Shown piece after piece: positions 25,799 to 34,481 of a stretch of 64,000 bases of DNA. Position 1 is the stretch's first letter, and each line of letters starts with the position of its first letter. The notes beneath the pieces are model-generated. The model searched no databases, was not told where the DNA came from, and worked only from the letters and a program-made list of their open reading frames with translations. The position numbers were made by a program, and so were the translations under genes. Origin of the DNA: Streptomyces venezuelae (GTDB lineage Bacteria; Actinomycetota; Actinomycetes; Streptomycetales; Streptomycetaceae); the NCBI RefSeq assembly GCF_008642355.1, contig NZ_CP029193.1, positions 5,046,001 to 5,110,000 on the forward strand, in the 5' to 3' direction.

Positions 25799-26851
25799 AT
25801 GCGCCGGGTGTCTCGAATAGCTGTCGCGGGCGCCGCGACCGCCGCTCTTGCCGTAACCGTCTCCGCCTGTGGTGGCACGTCCAGCGACGCCGCCGCGAGC
25901 AAGGACGACAAGAACAAGGGCGTCGCCATCGCCTACGACGTCGGCGGCGCCGGCGACCAGTCCTTCAACGACGCCGCGACCGTCGGCATGAAGAAGGCCG
26001 CCAAGGAGTTCAAGACCGGCGAGAAGGCCGTCGAGCCCGTCGACGGCGAGTCGGACGCCGACAAGACGCAGCGCCTGACCCAGCTGGCCAAGCAGGGCTA
26101 CAACCCGGTGATCGGCGTCGGCTACGCGTACGCGCCCGCCATCAAGGAGGTCTCGGAGAAGTTCCCGAAGACCACCTTCGGCATCGTCGACGACGAGACG
26201 GTCAAGGCCGACAACGTCTCCGACCTGGTCTTCAGCGAGCAGGAGGCGTCCTACCTCGCGGGCGTCGTCGCCGCCAAGGCCACCAAGTCCAAGACCGTCG
26301 GCTTCGTCGGCGGCGTGGACGTCCCGCTGATCCACAAGTTCGAGGCGGGCTTCGCGCAGGGCGTCAAGGACACCAACCCCAAGGTCAAGGTCGTCAAGCA
26401 GTACCTGACCGAGAAGGCCGAGGACGGCGGCTTCTCCAGCCCCGACAAGGGCAAGACCGCCGCGCAGGGCCAGATCGAGAAGGGCGCCGACGTGGTCTAC
26501 CACGCCGCGGGCCTCTCCGGTCAGGGCGTCATCGAGGCCGCCGCCGCCAAGAAGGTCTGGGCGATCGGTGTCGACTCCGACCAGTACAAGCAGGACGCCC
26601 TCGCCAAGTACAAGAAGTACATCCTGACCTCGGCGACCAAGGACGTCGCGGGCTCGGTGTACAACCTCGCGAAGGCCGTCGAGGACGGCACCGCAAAGGG
26701 CGGCGTCGTCCGCGCCGACCTCAAGTCCGGCGGCGTCGCGCTCGCCGACTCGAACCCCGAGTTCATGAAGATGAAGGATGTCCAGGAGGCCCTGAAGAAG
26801 GCCGAAGAGGGCATCAAGGGCGGCAAGATCAAGGTCAAGACCGCTCCGTAA
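25799..26851 (+). CDS. BMP-family nucleoside-binding lipoprotein (ABC transporter)
   Basis: A 350-residue solute-binding lipoprotein, paralogue of the preceding gene. The signal ends in VSACGG with the lipid Cys near residue 23. Conserved blocks are VAIAYDVGGAGDQSFNDAAT, VIGVGYAYAPAI, GFVGGVDVPLIHKFEAGF and IGVDSDQYKQDALAKY. A strong AAGGAG (25784-25789) precedes ATG 25799. It is the first gene of an uptake operon with the ATPase, two permeases and cytidine deaminase. A hairpin after it probably keeps receptor expression above that of the downstream genes. Confidence 0.92.
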   Translation: MRRVSRIAVAGAATAALAVTVSACGGTSSDAAASKDDKNKGVAIAYDVGGAGDQSFNDAATVGMKKAAKEFKTGEKAVEPVDGESDADKTQRLTQLAKQGYNPVIGVGYAYAPAIKEVSEKFPKTTFGIVDDETVKADNVSDLVFSEQEASYLAGVVAAKATKSKTVGFVGGVDVPLIHKFEAGFAQGVKDTNPKVKVVKQYLTEKAEDGGFSSPDKGKTAAQGQIEKGADVVYHAAGLSGQGVIEAAAAKKVWAIGVDSDQYKQDALAKYKKYILTSATKDVAGSVYNLAKAVEDGTAKGGVVRADLKSGGVALADSNPEFMKMKDVQEALKKAEEGIKGGKIKVKTAP

Positions 26852-26885
26852 GGCGCAACCGCCTTGCCGACTGCCGTAACGGCAG
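26850..26885 (+). terminator. Double small hairpin between BMP and ATPase genes
   Basis: AAGGCG-CAAC-CGCCTT (26850-26865) and CTGCCGT-A-ACGGCAG (26871-26885) sit at and just after the stop codon. Without a U-tract they probably attenuate or stabilise rather than fully terminate. Confidence 0.5.
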
Positions 26886-27012
26886 CGTGATTCACGTGCA
26901 ACGGGGTGTGGGGGACGATGGTTCACCCGCGCCCCGTTCGCGCGAGCAACATCTCAACACCCCCAGCCGCGAAGGGATTTCGCGGCAGGGACTTCCCGGT
27001 ACCAGCAGGGGC

Positions 27013-27026
27013 ATTGCGCGCGTAGG
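27013..27026 (+). promoter_or_regulatory. Degenerate nucleoside-regulon palindrome before ABC ATPase
   Basis: ATTGCGCGCGTAGG matches TCTACGCGCGTAGA at 10 of 14 positions, with the right half intact. It would give the ATPase operon a second regulated promoter after the hairpins. Confidence 0.4.
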
Positions 27027-27063
27027 CGGCCCCTTTCCTTCAGGCCCCCGAGGAGAGTGCGCC

Positions 27064-28638
27064 ATCGACGCGTCCACCAACCCTCCGCCCGTCGCCGTCG
27101 AACTCGTCGGCATCACCAAGCGCTTCCCCGGTGTCGTGGCCAACCACGACATCCACCTGACCGTCCGCAAGGGCACCGTGCACGCCCTCGTCGGCGAGAA
27201 CGGCGCGGGCAAGTCGACGCTGATGAAGATCCTCTACGGCATGCAGAAGCCGGACGAGGGCACCATCACCGTCGACGGCGAGCAGGTCGCCTTCGGCAGC
27301 CCCGCGGACGCCATCGCCCGCGGCATCGGCATGGTGCACCAGCACTTCATGCTCGCCGACCAGCTCACCGTCCTGGAGAACATCGTCCTCGGCAGCGAGA
27401 AGCTGCACGGCATCGGCGGCGCGGCCCGCCGCCGCATCGCCGAGATCTCCGAGCGGTACGGCCTCGGCGTGCGCCCCGACGCGTACGTGGAGGACCTCGG
27501 CGTCGCCGACCGGCAGCGCGTGGAGATCCTCAAGGTCCTCTACCGCGGCGCCACCACGCTGATCCTCGACGAGCCGACGGCCGTCCTCGTGCCGCAGGAG
27601 GTCGACGCGCTCTTCGACAACCTGCGCGAGCTGAAGTCCGAGGGCCTCTCCGTCATCTTCATCTCGCACAAGCTGGGCGAGGTCCTCTCCGTCGCCGACG
27701 ACATCACCGTCATCCGGCGCGGCACGACCGTCGGCACGGCGGTCCCGTCGGAGACGACGCCCCGCCAGCTCGCCGAGCTGATGGTCGGCAGCGAACTCCC
27801 CACGCCCGAGACGGCCGAGTCGACGGTCACCGATCGCCCGATGATCCAGGTCGAGAACCTGAAGCTGCTCGCGGGCGGCGAGTCGCAGCGCGCCCTGCTC
27901 GACGACATCTCCTTCACGATCCACGAGGGCGAGGTCCTCGGCATCGCGGGCGTCGAGGGCAACGGCCAGACCGAGCTGATCGACGCGCTCATCGGCCTCA
28001 AGCACGCCGACTCCGGCGTGATCCGCATGGCGGGCGAGGACATCACCGCCACGGCGACCCGCAAGCGGCGCGAGGACGGCATCGGCTACATCCCCGAGGA
28101 CCGCCACCGCCACGGACTCCTCCTGGAGTCCCCGCTGTGGGAGAACCGCATCCTCGGCCACGTCACCGAGAAGCCCAACGCACGCGGCTTCTGGCTGGAC
28201 CCCAAGGGCGCCCAGGCCGACACGCGCCGCATCGTCGAGGAGTACGACGTCCGTACGCCCGGCATCGACGTGACGGCCGCCTCCCTGTCCGGCGGCAACC
28301 AGCAGAAGCTGATCGTCGGCCGCGAGATGAGCCACAAGCCGCGCTTCCTGATCGCCGCCCACCCCACCCGCGGTGTGGACGTCGGCGCGCAGGCGCAGAT
28401 CTGGGACCAGATCCGCGAGGCCCGCCGCGAAGGCCTCGCGGTGCTCCTCATCTCCGCCGACCTGGATGAGCTGATCGGCCTCTCCGACACCCTCCGCGTG
28501 ATCTACAACGGGCGGCTCGTGGCGGACGCCGACCCGGCCACCATCACGCCGGAGGAGCTCGGTTCGGCCATGACCGGTGCCGCCTCGGGTCACTTGGAGC
28601 ACGTGGAAGAAGACGCCCCGGAGGACGAGGCCCGATGA
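27064..28638 (+). CDS. Nucleoside ABC transporter ATP-binding protein (tandem ATPase)
   Basis: About 524 residues, a duplicated sugar/nucleoside-type ABC ATPase. The first half has Walker A GENGAGKST, LGVADRQRVEIL as signature and LILDEPTAVL as Walker B. The second half has degenerate Walker A GVEGNGQTE, signature LSGGNQQK and a variant Walker B with AAHPTRGVD. The start is unusual: AGGAG at 27051-27055 is ideally placed for an ATC codon at 27064, and no ATG, GTG or TTG lies near. The next usable starts are GTG 26908 and 26887, about 50-60 codons upstream and inside the leader. It energises the two permeases downstream, overlapping the first by ATGA. Confidence 0.9.
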   Translation: MDASTNPPPVAVELVGITKRFPGVVANHDIHLTVRKGTVHALVGENGAGKSTLMKILYGMQKPDEGTITVDGEQVAFGSPADAIARGIGMVHQHFMLADQLTVLENIVLGSEKLHGIGGAARRRIAEISERYGLGVRPDAYVEDLGVADRQRVEILKVLYRGATTLILDEPTAVLVPQEVDALFDNLRELKSEGLSVIFISHKLGEVLSVADDITVIRRGTTVGTAVPSETTPRQLAELMVGSELPTPETAESTVTDRPMIQVENLKLLAGGESQRALLDDISFTIHEGEVLGIAGVEGNGQTELIDALIGLKHADSGVIRMAGEDITATATRKRREDGIGYIPEDRHRHGLLLESPLWENRILGHVTEKPNARGFWLDPKGAQADTRRIVEEYDVRTPGIDVTAASLSGGNQQKLIVGREMSHKPRFLIAAHPTRGVDVGAQAQIWDQIREARREGLAVLLISADLDELIGLSDTLRVIYNGRLVADADPATITPEELGSAMTGAASGHLEHVEEDAPEDEAR

Positions 28639-29774
28639 AGAAGTTCGACAAGGAGCGCGTGCTCCTCGCGGTGGCCGGACCGGTCATCGCACTGATCGCG
28701 GCCGTGGCGCTGACCTCGGTCGTGCTGCTCGCCTCGGGCAAGAGCCCGATCGAGCCGTACAGCCTGATGCTGGAGCAGGCCACCTTCTCCGACGTCCAGG
28801 TGCTGATCCTCAACCAGGCCGGCATGTACTACCTGGCGGCGCTCGCGGTGGCCATCGGCTTCCGCATGAACCTGTTCAACATCGGCGTCGACGGGCAGTA
28901 CCGGCTCGCCGCGATGGTGACCGCCGTCGTCGGCACGCACCTCGCGCTGCCGTCGTTCCTGCAGATCCCGATGCTGATGGCGGTCGCCATGCTCACCGGC
29001 GCCTTCTGGGCCGGCATCGCGGGCGTCCTCAAGACCACGCGCGGCGTCAGCGAGGTGGTCGCCACGATCATGCTCAACGCCATCGCGACGAGCGTCATCG
29101 CCTACCTCACCCTCACCGAGAACTTCGGCGTCCCGGTCGGCAACAACCAGACCACCGGCGTCATGGAGAAGTCCGGCTGGTTCCCCGGCATCAAGGTGGC
29201 GGGCGGCGAGATCTACGGCTTCGTGATCATCTCGGTGCTCGCGGGCGTCCTGTACTGGCTCGTCCTCAACCGCACCCGGTTCGGCTTCGACCTGCGCGCC
29301 ACCGGCGCCTCCGAGTCCGCCGCGGCGGCCTCCGGCGTCAACGCCAAGCGCATGGTGCTCAGCGCGATGCTGATCTCCGGCGCGGTCTCGGGCCTCGCCG
29401 GTCTGCCGATCCTGCTCGGCGACACCCACACCTACAGCCTCTCGTTCCCCGCGGGCCTCGGCTTCACCGCCATCGGCATCGCGCTCCTCGGCCGCAACAA
29501 CCCGGTCGGCATCGCCTTCGCGGCGCTGCTCTGGGCCTTCCTCGACAAGGCATCGCCCGCCCTCGACTACGCCCAGCCCGAGGCGTACGACAAGGAGATC
29601 GCGGTGATCATGCAGGGCCTCATCGTGATCGCGGTCGTCGTCTCCTACGAGGAGGTGCGCCGCTGGGGTCTGCGCCGCCAGCAGCGCCGCGTCGGTGAGG
29701 AACTGGCCGCCGCCGCACGGGCGAACGGCAACAACGGCAACAACGACTCCGTGAAGGAGGTGGCTGCCCGATGA
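28635..29774 (+). CDS. Nucleoside ABC transporter permease 1
   Basis: A 379-residue BPD_transp_2-family membrane protein with about nine to ten helices. Diagnostic stretches are GFRMNLFNIGVDGQYRLAAM, TTRGVSEVVATIMLNAIATS and AGLGFTAIGIALLGRNNP, all typical of NupP-like subunits. The C-terminus is cytoplasmic and ends in a low-complexity Asn/Gly stretch. ATG 28635 overlaps the ATPase stop, and its own stop overlaps the second permease start, so the operon is tightly coupled. Confidence 0.91.
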   Translation: MKKFDKERVLLAVAGPVIALIAAVALTSVVLLASGKSPIEPYSLMLEQATFSDVQVLILNQAGMYYLAALAVAIGFRMNLFNIGVDGQYRLAAMVTAVVGTHLALPSFLQIPMLMAVAMLTGAFWAGIAGVLKTTRGVSEVVATIMLNAIATSVIAYLTLTENFGVPVGNNQTTGVMEKSGWFPGIKVAGGEIYGFVIISVLAGVLYWLVLNRTRFGFDLRATGASESAAAASGVNAKRMVLSAMLISGAVSGLAGLPILLGDTHTYSLSFPAGLGFTAIGIALLGRNNPVGIAFAALLWAFLDKASPALDYAQPEAYDKEIAVIMQGLIVIAVVVSYEEVRRWGLRRQQRRVGEELAAAARANGNNGNNDSVKEVAAR

Positions 29775-31033
29775 GCTCGGCAACCGTCGCCAAGGCCCCG
29801 GCCGAGCAGCCCGCACCGGGCCGCCGCCGCGTCTCGCTCCCCGTCCTCCTGCTGATCATCGCGGGTGTCCTCGTGCTGACCTCCGTGGTCCGCATGATCA
29901 CCGGCGCCGACGGCATCACGTCCACCGGACAGATGTCGACGGCACTCAAGCTCGCCGTGCCGATCGGTCTCGCCGGTCTCGGCGGCCTCTGGGCCGAGCG
30001 CGCGGGCGTCGTCAACATCGGCCTCGAAGGCATGCTGATCCTCGGCACCTGGTTCGGCGCCTGGGCCGGTTTCCAGTGGGGCCCCTGGGTGGGCGTCCTC
30101 TTCGGCATCGTCGGCGGCGCGCTCGGCGGACTGCTGCACGCGATCGTCACGATCACGTTCAACGTCAACCACATCGTCTCCGGTGTGGCCCTCAACATCC
30201 TCGCCCTGGGCGCGACGCGCTACCTGGCCACCTTCGCCTTCGAGGGCGAGGAAGGCGGTACGTCGAAGCAGTCGCCGCCCGTCGAGTCGCTCGGCAACTT
30301 CTCCGTGCCGGGCCTGTCCGACTGGCTCCAGGACCTCAACGACAAGCACTGGTTCCTCGTCTCGGACCTCGCGGGCCTCATCGGCGGTCTCATCACCGAC
30401 CTGTCCCCGCTGACCGTGGTCGCGGTCGCCATGGTCCCGCTGAGCTGGTGGATCCTGTGGCGCACCTCGTTCGGCCTGCGGCTGCGCTCCTGCGGCGAGA
30501 ACCCGGTCGCGGCCGAGTCGCTCGGCGTCAACGTGTACAAGTACAAGTACCTGGCCGTGGTCATCTCCGGCGGCCTCGCCGGACTCGGCGGCGCCTTCCT
30601 CTCCCTGGTCGCCTCCAACATCTACCTGGAGGGCCAGACCGGCGGCCGCGGCTACATCGGCCTCGCCGCGATGATCTTCGGCAACTGGATGCCGGGCGGA
30701 CTCGCGCTCGGCGCGGGCCTGTTCGGTTACACCGACAGCCTGAAGCTCCGGGGCGGCGGCACCAACGTCCACGCGCTGCTCCTGCTCATCGCGATCCTGC
30801 TGGTCATCGGCGCGATCTACCTCGCCTGGCGCAAGAAGTACGTCCCCGCGGTGATCACCGCGGCCGTCTCCGCGCTGATGTTCCTGTGGTACGGCTTGAC
30901 CGACGAGGTGCCCAACCAGGTCGTCACCGCCACTCCGTACGTGGTGACCCTGCTGGTCCTCTCGCTCTCCGCCCAGCGGCTCCGGATGCCGAAGGCGGAC
31001 GGAATGCCGTACCGAAAGGGACAAGGCAAGTGA
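29771..31033 (+). CDS. Nucleoside ABC transporter permease 2
   Basis: A 420-residue membrane permease, partner of the preceding subunit (NupQ-like). Landmarks are LAERAGVVNIGLEGMLILG-type residues at about 75-95, TFNVNHIVSGVALNILALG and SLGVNVYKYKYLAVVISGGL. A larger periplasmic insert occurs near residues 155-200. Extra C-terminal helices follow the core. ATG 29771 overlaps the upstream stop, and its stop overlaps the cytidine deaminase GTG. Confidence 0.91.
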   Translation: MSSATVAKAPAEQPAPGRRRVSLPVLLLIIAGVLVLTSVVRMITGADGITSTGQMSTALKLAVPIGLAGLGGLWAERAGVVNIGLEGMLILGTWFGAWAGFQWGPWVGVLFGIVGGALGGLLHAIVTITFNVNHIVSGVALNILALGATRYLATFAFEGEEGGTSKQSPPVESLGNFSVPGLSDWLQDLNDKHWFLVSDLAGLIGGLITDLSPLTVVAVAMVPLSWWILWRTSFGLRLRSCGENPVAAESLGVNVYKYKYLAVVISGGLAGLGGAFLSLVASNIYLEGQTGGRGYIGLAAMIFGNWMPGGLALGAGLFGYTDSLKLRGGGTNVHALLLLIAILLVIGAIYLAWRKKYVPAVITAAVSALMFLWYGLTDEVPNQVVTATPYVVTLLVLSLSAQRLRMPKADGMPYRKGQGK

Positions 31034-31434
31034 CGACTGCTGCTGCCGCCGACACCGACTGGGACGCCCTCCGTGAGGCCGCGCGCGAGGCGATGTCCCG
31101 CGCGTACGCGCCCTACTCGGGCTTCCCGGTCGGGGCCGCGGCCCTGGTCGACGACGGCAGGACGGTCTCCGGCTGCAACGTCGAGAACGCGTCGTACGGC
31201 CTCGGCCTGTGCGCCGAGTGCGGTCTGGTCTCGCAGCTCCAGCTGACCGGCGGCGGCCGTCTGACGCACTTCACGTGCGTGGACGGCAAGGGCGAGATCC
31301 TGATGCCCTGCGGCCGCTGCCGCCAGCTGCTGTACGAGTTCGGCGGCGCCGAACTCGTCATGGAGACACCGTCGGGCGTACGGACGCTCGGTGACATGCT
31401 CCCGGACGCGTTCGGTCCGCAGCACCTCAACTGA
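31030..31434 (+). CDS. cdd: Cytidine deaminase
   Basis: A 134-residue zinc enzyme converting cytidine or deoxycytidine to uridine or deoxyuridine. The substrate and zinc motifs are visible: YSGFPVGAAALVDDG, NVENASYGLGLCAECGLV (Cys ligand and catalytic Glu) and MPCGRCRQLLYEFGG (two Cys ligands). This is the tetrameric all-Cys class. GTG 31030 overlaps the permease stop, so uptake and deamination are coupled. Thymidine phosphorylase follows after a terminator and its own operator. Confidence 0.93.
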   Translation: MTTAAAADTDWDALREAAREAMSRAYAPYSGFPVGAAALVDDGRTVSGCNVENASYGLGLCAECGLVSQLQLTGGGRLTHFTCVDGKGEILMPCGRCRQLLYEFGGAELVMETPSGVRTLGDMLPDAFGPQHLN

Positions 31435-31438
31435 CGGA

Positions 31439-31475
31439 CGGCCCCGCCCCCTTGACGATCTCGGGAGCGGGGCCG
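31439..31475. terminator. Hairpin terminator after cdd
   Basis: CGGCCCCGC (31439-31447) pairs perfectly with GCGGGGCCG (31467-31475), 5 bases after the cdd stop. Confidence 0.65.
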
Positions 31476-31490
31476 CCTTCATCTCCGGGC

Positions 31491-31504
31491 TCTATGCGCG
31501 TAGA
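31491..31504 (+). promoter_or_regulatory. Nucleoside-regulon palindrome before thymidine phosphorylase
   Basis: TCTATGCGCGTAGA matches TCTACGCGCGTAGA at 13 of 14 positions. Its right half overlaps TAGAGT, a likely -10. Confidence 0.75.
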
Positions 31505-31564
31505 GTCGCGGCGAACCCATATATGTACGTACGTACGCCGTTGTACCGCCGGAAGGACATGCCA

Positions 31565-32842
31565 ATGGACGTCATCTCCGTCATCCGCACCAAGCGCGAC
31601 CGGGGCGAGCTGAGCGACGAGCAGATCGACTGGGTCATCGACGCGTACACGCGCGGCACGGTCGCCGACGAACAGATGTCGTCCCTCGCGATGGCGATCC
31701 TCCTCAACGGCATGAACCGCAAGGAGATCGCCCGCTGGACCGCCGCGATGATCGCCTCCGGCGAGCGCATGGACTTCTCCTCGCTCTCCCGCCCCACCGC
31801 CGACAAGCACTCCACCGGTGGCGTCGGCGACAAGATCACGCTGCCGCTCGCCCCGCTGGTCGCCGCGTGCGGCGCGGCCGTCCCGCAGCTGTCGGGCCGC
31901 GGCCTCGGCCACACGGGCGGCACGCTCGACAAGCTGGAGGCCATCCCCGGCTGGCGGGCGCTGCTGTCCAACGCGGAGATGCTGAACGTACTGGAGGGCG
32001 TCGGGTCGGTGATCTGCGCGGCCGGCGACGGCCTGGCCCCCGCCGACAAGAAGCTCTACGCCCTGCGCGACGTGACCGGCACGGTGGAGGCGATCCCGCT
32101 GATCGCTTCCTCCATCATGTCCAAGAAGATCGCCGAGGGCACCGGCTCGCTCGTCCTCGACGTGAAGGTCGGCACCGGCGCGTTCATGAAGAACCTGGAC
32201 GACGCGCGCGAGCTCGCCTCCACCATGGTGGAGCTCGGCACGGACAGCGGCGTCCGCACGGCGGCGCTCCTCACGGACATGTCGACCCCGCTGGGCCTGA
32301 CGGCGGGCAACGCCCTTGAGGTCCGCGAGTCCGTGGAGGTCCTCGCGGGCGGCGGCCCGGCGGACGTCGTCGAGCTCACCCTCGCCCTTGCCCGCGAGAT
32401 GCTCGACGCGGCGGGCCTGAAGGACGCGGACCCCGCGAAGGCGCTGGCGGACGGCTCCGCGATGGACGTGTGGCGCCGCATGATCACGGCACAGGGCGGC
32501 GACCCGGACGCGGAGCTGCCGGTGGCACGGGAGCGGCACGTGGTGACGGCCCCCTCGTCCGGCGTCCTGACACGCCTCGACGCGTACGACGTCGGCGTCG
32601 CCGCGTGGCGTCTCGGCGCGGGGCGTGCGCGCAAGGAGGACGTGGTCCAGGCGGGCGCGGGTGTCGAACTCCACGCCAAGCCGGGCGACTCCGTCGAGGC
32701 GGGGGCTCCCCTCATGACCCTGCACACGGACACGCCGGAGCGGTTCGAGTACGCGCTCCAGTCCGTGGAGGGCGCGTTCGACATCGCCCCGGCGGGCAAG
32801 GACTTCTCGGCGACGCCGATCGTCCTGGACCGCATCGGCTGA
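31565..32842 (+). CDS. deoA: Thymidine phosphorylase
   Basis: A 425-residue pyrimidine-nucleoside phosphorylase that splits thymidine or deoxyuridine with phosphate to the base and deoxyribose-1-phosphate. The glycosyltransferase family 3 fold is complete. Seen are MDVISVIRTKRDRGELSDEQ, the phosphate-loop region STGGVGDKITLPLAPLVAAC, SGRGLGHTGGTLDKLEAIPG, and the C-terminal PYNP domain (ELHAKPGDSVEAGAPLM). ATG 31565 has GGAAGG 8 bases upstream; ATG 31559 is in frame but too close to it. It lies behind a regulon palindrome. Confidence 0.94.
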   Translation: MDVISVIRTKRDRGELSDEQIDWVIDAYTRGTVADEQMSSLAMAILLNGMNRKEIARWTAAMIASGERMDFSSLSRPTADKHSTGGVGDKITLPLAPLVAACGAAVPQLSGRGLGHTGGTLDKLEAIPGWRALLSNAEMLNVLEGVGSVICAAGDGLAPADKKLYALRDVTGTVEAIPLIASSIMSKKIAEGTGSLVLDVKVGTGAFMKNLDDARELASTMVELGTDSGVRTAALLTDMSTPLGLTAGNALEVRESVEVLAGGGPADVVELTLALAREMLDAAGLKDADPAKALADGSAMDVWRRMITAQGGDPDAELPVARERHVVTAPSSGVLTRLDAYDVGVAAWRLGAGRARKEDVVQAGAGVELHAKPGDSVEAGAPLMTLHTDTPERFEYALQSVEGAFDIAPAGKDFSATPIVLDRIG

Positions 32843-32874
32843 TCCGGCTGATTCGTCTGCTGCGGGCGCGTAGG

Positions 32875-32904
32875 GGCTGGTCGCGCAGTTCCCCGCGCCC
32901 CTGA
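32875..32904 (+). repeat. Dispersed Streptomyces intergenic repeat (CGCAGTTCCCCGCGCCCCTGA)
   Basis: GGCTGGTCGCGCAGTTCCCC followed by GCGCCCCTGA. The same unit recurs inverted at 62063-62093 and in part at 61980-61997. I recognise it as a common intergenic repeat of Streptomyces. It lies 30 bases after deoA and could act as a terminator or processing element. Confidence 0.7.
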
Positions 32905-33054
32905 CGGGGCTCGTACGGGTGAACGGGATCGGTGGACCGCCACCGGCCCCGTTCGGCGAGCCGATCACCTTGCCGGGCCCTTGCGGCCTGGATCTCGGCA
33001 CCAGCGCGTTCCCCTGCGACTGAGCCCCGTGCGCCTGGCTGAACCGTCCCACCG

Positions 33055-33459
33055 ATGAGTTCGGGCCGTCCGGCCAGTCACCCCTGCGTGGCTGCTTACG
33101 AAGAGAACCTCATCCGCATCGCGGGACCACTGGGCCCCGCCGACGTCCCGCACCTGAGCGAACGCGTCGCCGCATCCCGGCACGGACCGGACGGCGGTGA
33201 CGTGATCTGCGACGTCTCCGCCGTCACCACCGCCGACCTCGCCACCGTCGACGCAATCGCCCGCCTGCACCTCGCCGCCCGCAGGGCAGGGGGCCGGATC
33301 CGGCTCAGGAACCCCACCCCCGCCCTGCTGGCCCTGCTCGGTCTCGTGGGCCTCGTCGAGCTCCTCGGGCTAGTCGTCGAGATGGAGGGGCATGCCGAAG
33401 AGCGGGAACCACCGGGGCGTGTCCAGGAAACAGTGGAAGCCGGTGATCCGGCCCTCTGA
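33055..33459 (+). CDS. STAS-domain protein (anti-sigma antagonist type)
   Basis: A 134-residue protein with a STAS fold: ENLIRIAGPLGPADVPHLSERV, DVICDVSAVTTADLATVDAI at about residues 45-65, and a leucine-rich final helix. The Ser/Thr usually phosphorylated in SpoIIAA-type antagonists may be T58 or T59 (VTTAD). The last 30 codons overlap the 3' end of the convergent sigma gene by 90 bases, so the tail may be antisense-dictated. A role in a partner-switching cascade is inferred. No kinase is next to it. Confidence 0.65.
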   Translation: MSSGRPASHPCVAAYEENLIRIAGPLGPADVPHLSERVAASRHGPDGGDVICDVSAVTTADLATVDAIARLHLAARRAGGRIRLRNPTPALLALLGLVGLVELLGLVVEMEGHAEEREPPGRVQETVEAGDPAL

Positions 33460-34353
33460 GATCTCGATGACCTGGATCGCCCACGGCGCGAACCCGCCGT
33501 TGTCGGGGTCCGGCTTGTAGTGCGCGAAGCCCGGCGTGCCGTTCACGTTCACCGGCACCAGACGGCTGTTGGCGCACGACGCGCCGATCGTCGTCATGAA
33601 GCCCGTGATGTCCTCCGTGCCGCGCAGCCACAGGTCGAACGGCGGCATCGTCATGACGGCGTCCTCGGCGAGCAGCGCGGTCAGGGCGGCCATGTCATAG
33701 CCCTCGAACGCGGCGACGTACCGCTCGAGGAGCTTCTGCTGCTCCTCGTCGAGCGGGTCGGAGACGGCCGTGTCGTCCTCCGGCCGCTCGGCGAGGGTGG
33801 CACGCGCCCGCTGCAGCGCGCTGTTCACGGAGGCGACGGAGGTGTCGATCAGCTCGGCGACCTCGCTGGCCTTCCACGCGAGGACCTCGCGGAGGATGAG
33901 CACCGCGCGCTGCTTGGGCGGCAGGCTCTGCAGCGCGGCGACGAACGCGAGGCGCACCGACTCCTTGGCGACCGCCGCCTCCGCCGGGTCGCCGACGGTC
34001 GGCAGGACGCGGGCGTCCGGGATCGGCTCCAGCCAGGTGTTGTCCGGGCGCGGATTGAGCGCGGCCTGCGCGAGCGGCGCCGCGGCGGTCAGGTCCATGG
34101 GGCGGGCGCGGCGGTTGCCCGCGTTCAGCATGTCCAGGCAGACGTTCGTCGCGATGCGGTACAGCCAGGACCGGACGCTGGAGCGGCCCTCGAACTTCTC
34201 GAAGCTGCGCCAGGCCCGCACCATCGTGTCCTGCACGGCGTCCTCGGCCTCGAAGGCCGAGCCGAGCATCCGGTAGCAGTACCCGGTCAGTTCGACCCGG
34301 TGTTTCTCCAGCGTGACGTCCAGATCGGCCGTCGTCCCTGCGATGTCGCTCAT
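33370..34353 (-). CDS. ECF sigma factor of SigG/SigX5 type with C-terminal SnoaL-like domain
   Basis: A 327-residue extended ECF sigma factor. Region 2 at about residues 15-85 contains YCYRMLGSAFEAEDAVQDTMV and SWLYRIATNVCLDMLN. Region 4 at about 135-190 contains LPPKQRAVLILREVLAWKAS and SVASVNSALQRARATL. The C-terminal 125 residues are a SnoaL/NTF2-like domain (LLERYVAAFEGYDMAALTAL, GFMTTIGASCANSR), which in this class replaces an anti-sigma factor by regulating the sigma in cis. No anti-sigma gene is nearby. Convergent overlap with the STAS gene is 90 bases. Confidence 0.88.
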   Translation of the reverse strand: MSDIAGTTADLDVTLEKHRVELTGYCYRMLGSAFEAEDAVQDTMVRAWRSFEKFEGRSSVRSWLYRIATNVCLDMLNAGNRRARPMDLTAAAPLAQAALNPRPDNTWLEPIPDARVLPTVGDPAEAAVAKESVRLAFVAALQSLPPKQRAVLILREVLAWKASEVAELIDTSVASVNSALQRARATLAERPEDDTAVSDPLDEEQQKLLERYVAAFEGYDMAALTALLAEDAVMTMPPFDLWLRGTEDITGFMTTIGASCANSRLVPVNVNGTPGFAHYKPDPDNGGFAPWAIQVIEISEGRITGFHCFLDTPRWFPLFGMPLHLDD

Positions 34354-34481
34354 CCCAACCCACCCCTGCGCTGCGAGAGAGCCCTACGTGAGGCCCAACA
34401 CATCGGAAGCTACCGCAGCCCACTGACAACGGCCCCCCGAGTGGGAAAACCCGCAGGTGAATCAGGAGAAGCCACAGAGGA

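Noticed and set aside
32843..33054. Possible tRNA or small RNA in the gap after deoA
   Set aside because: No cloverleaf or conserved T-arm could be formed. The region is explained by the dispersed repeat and promoter DNA.
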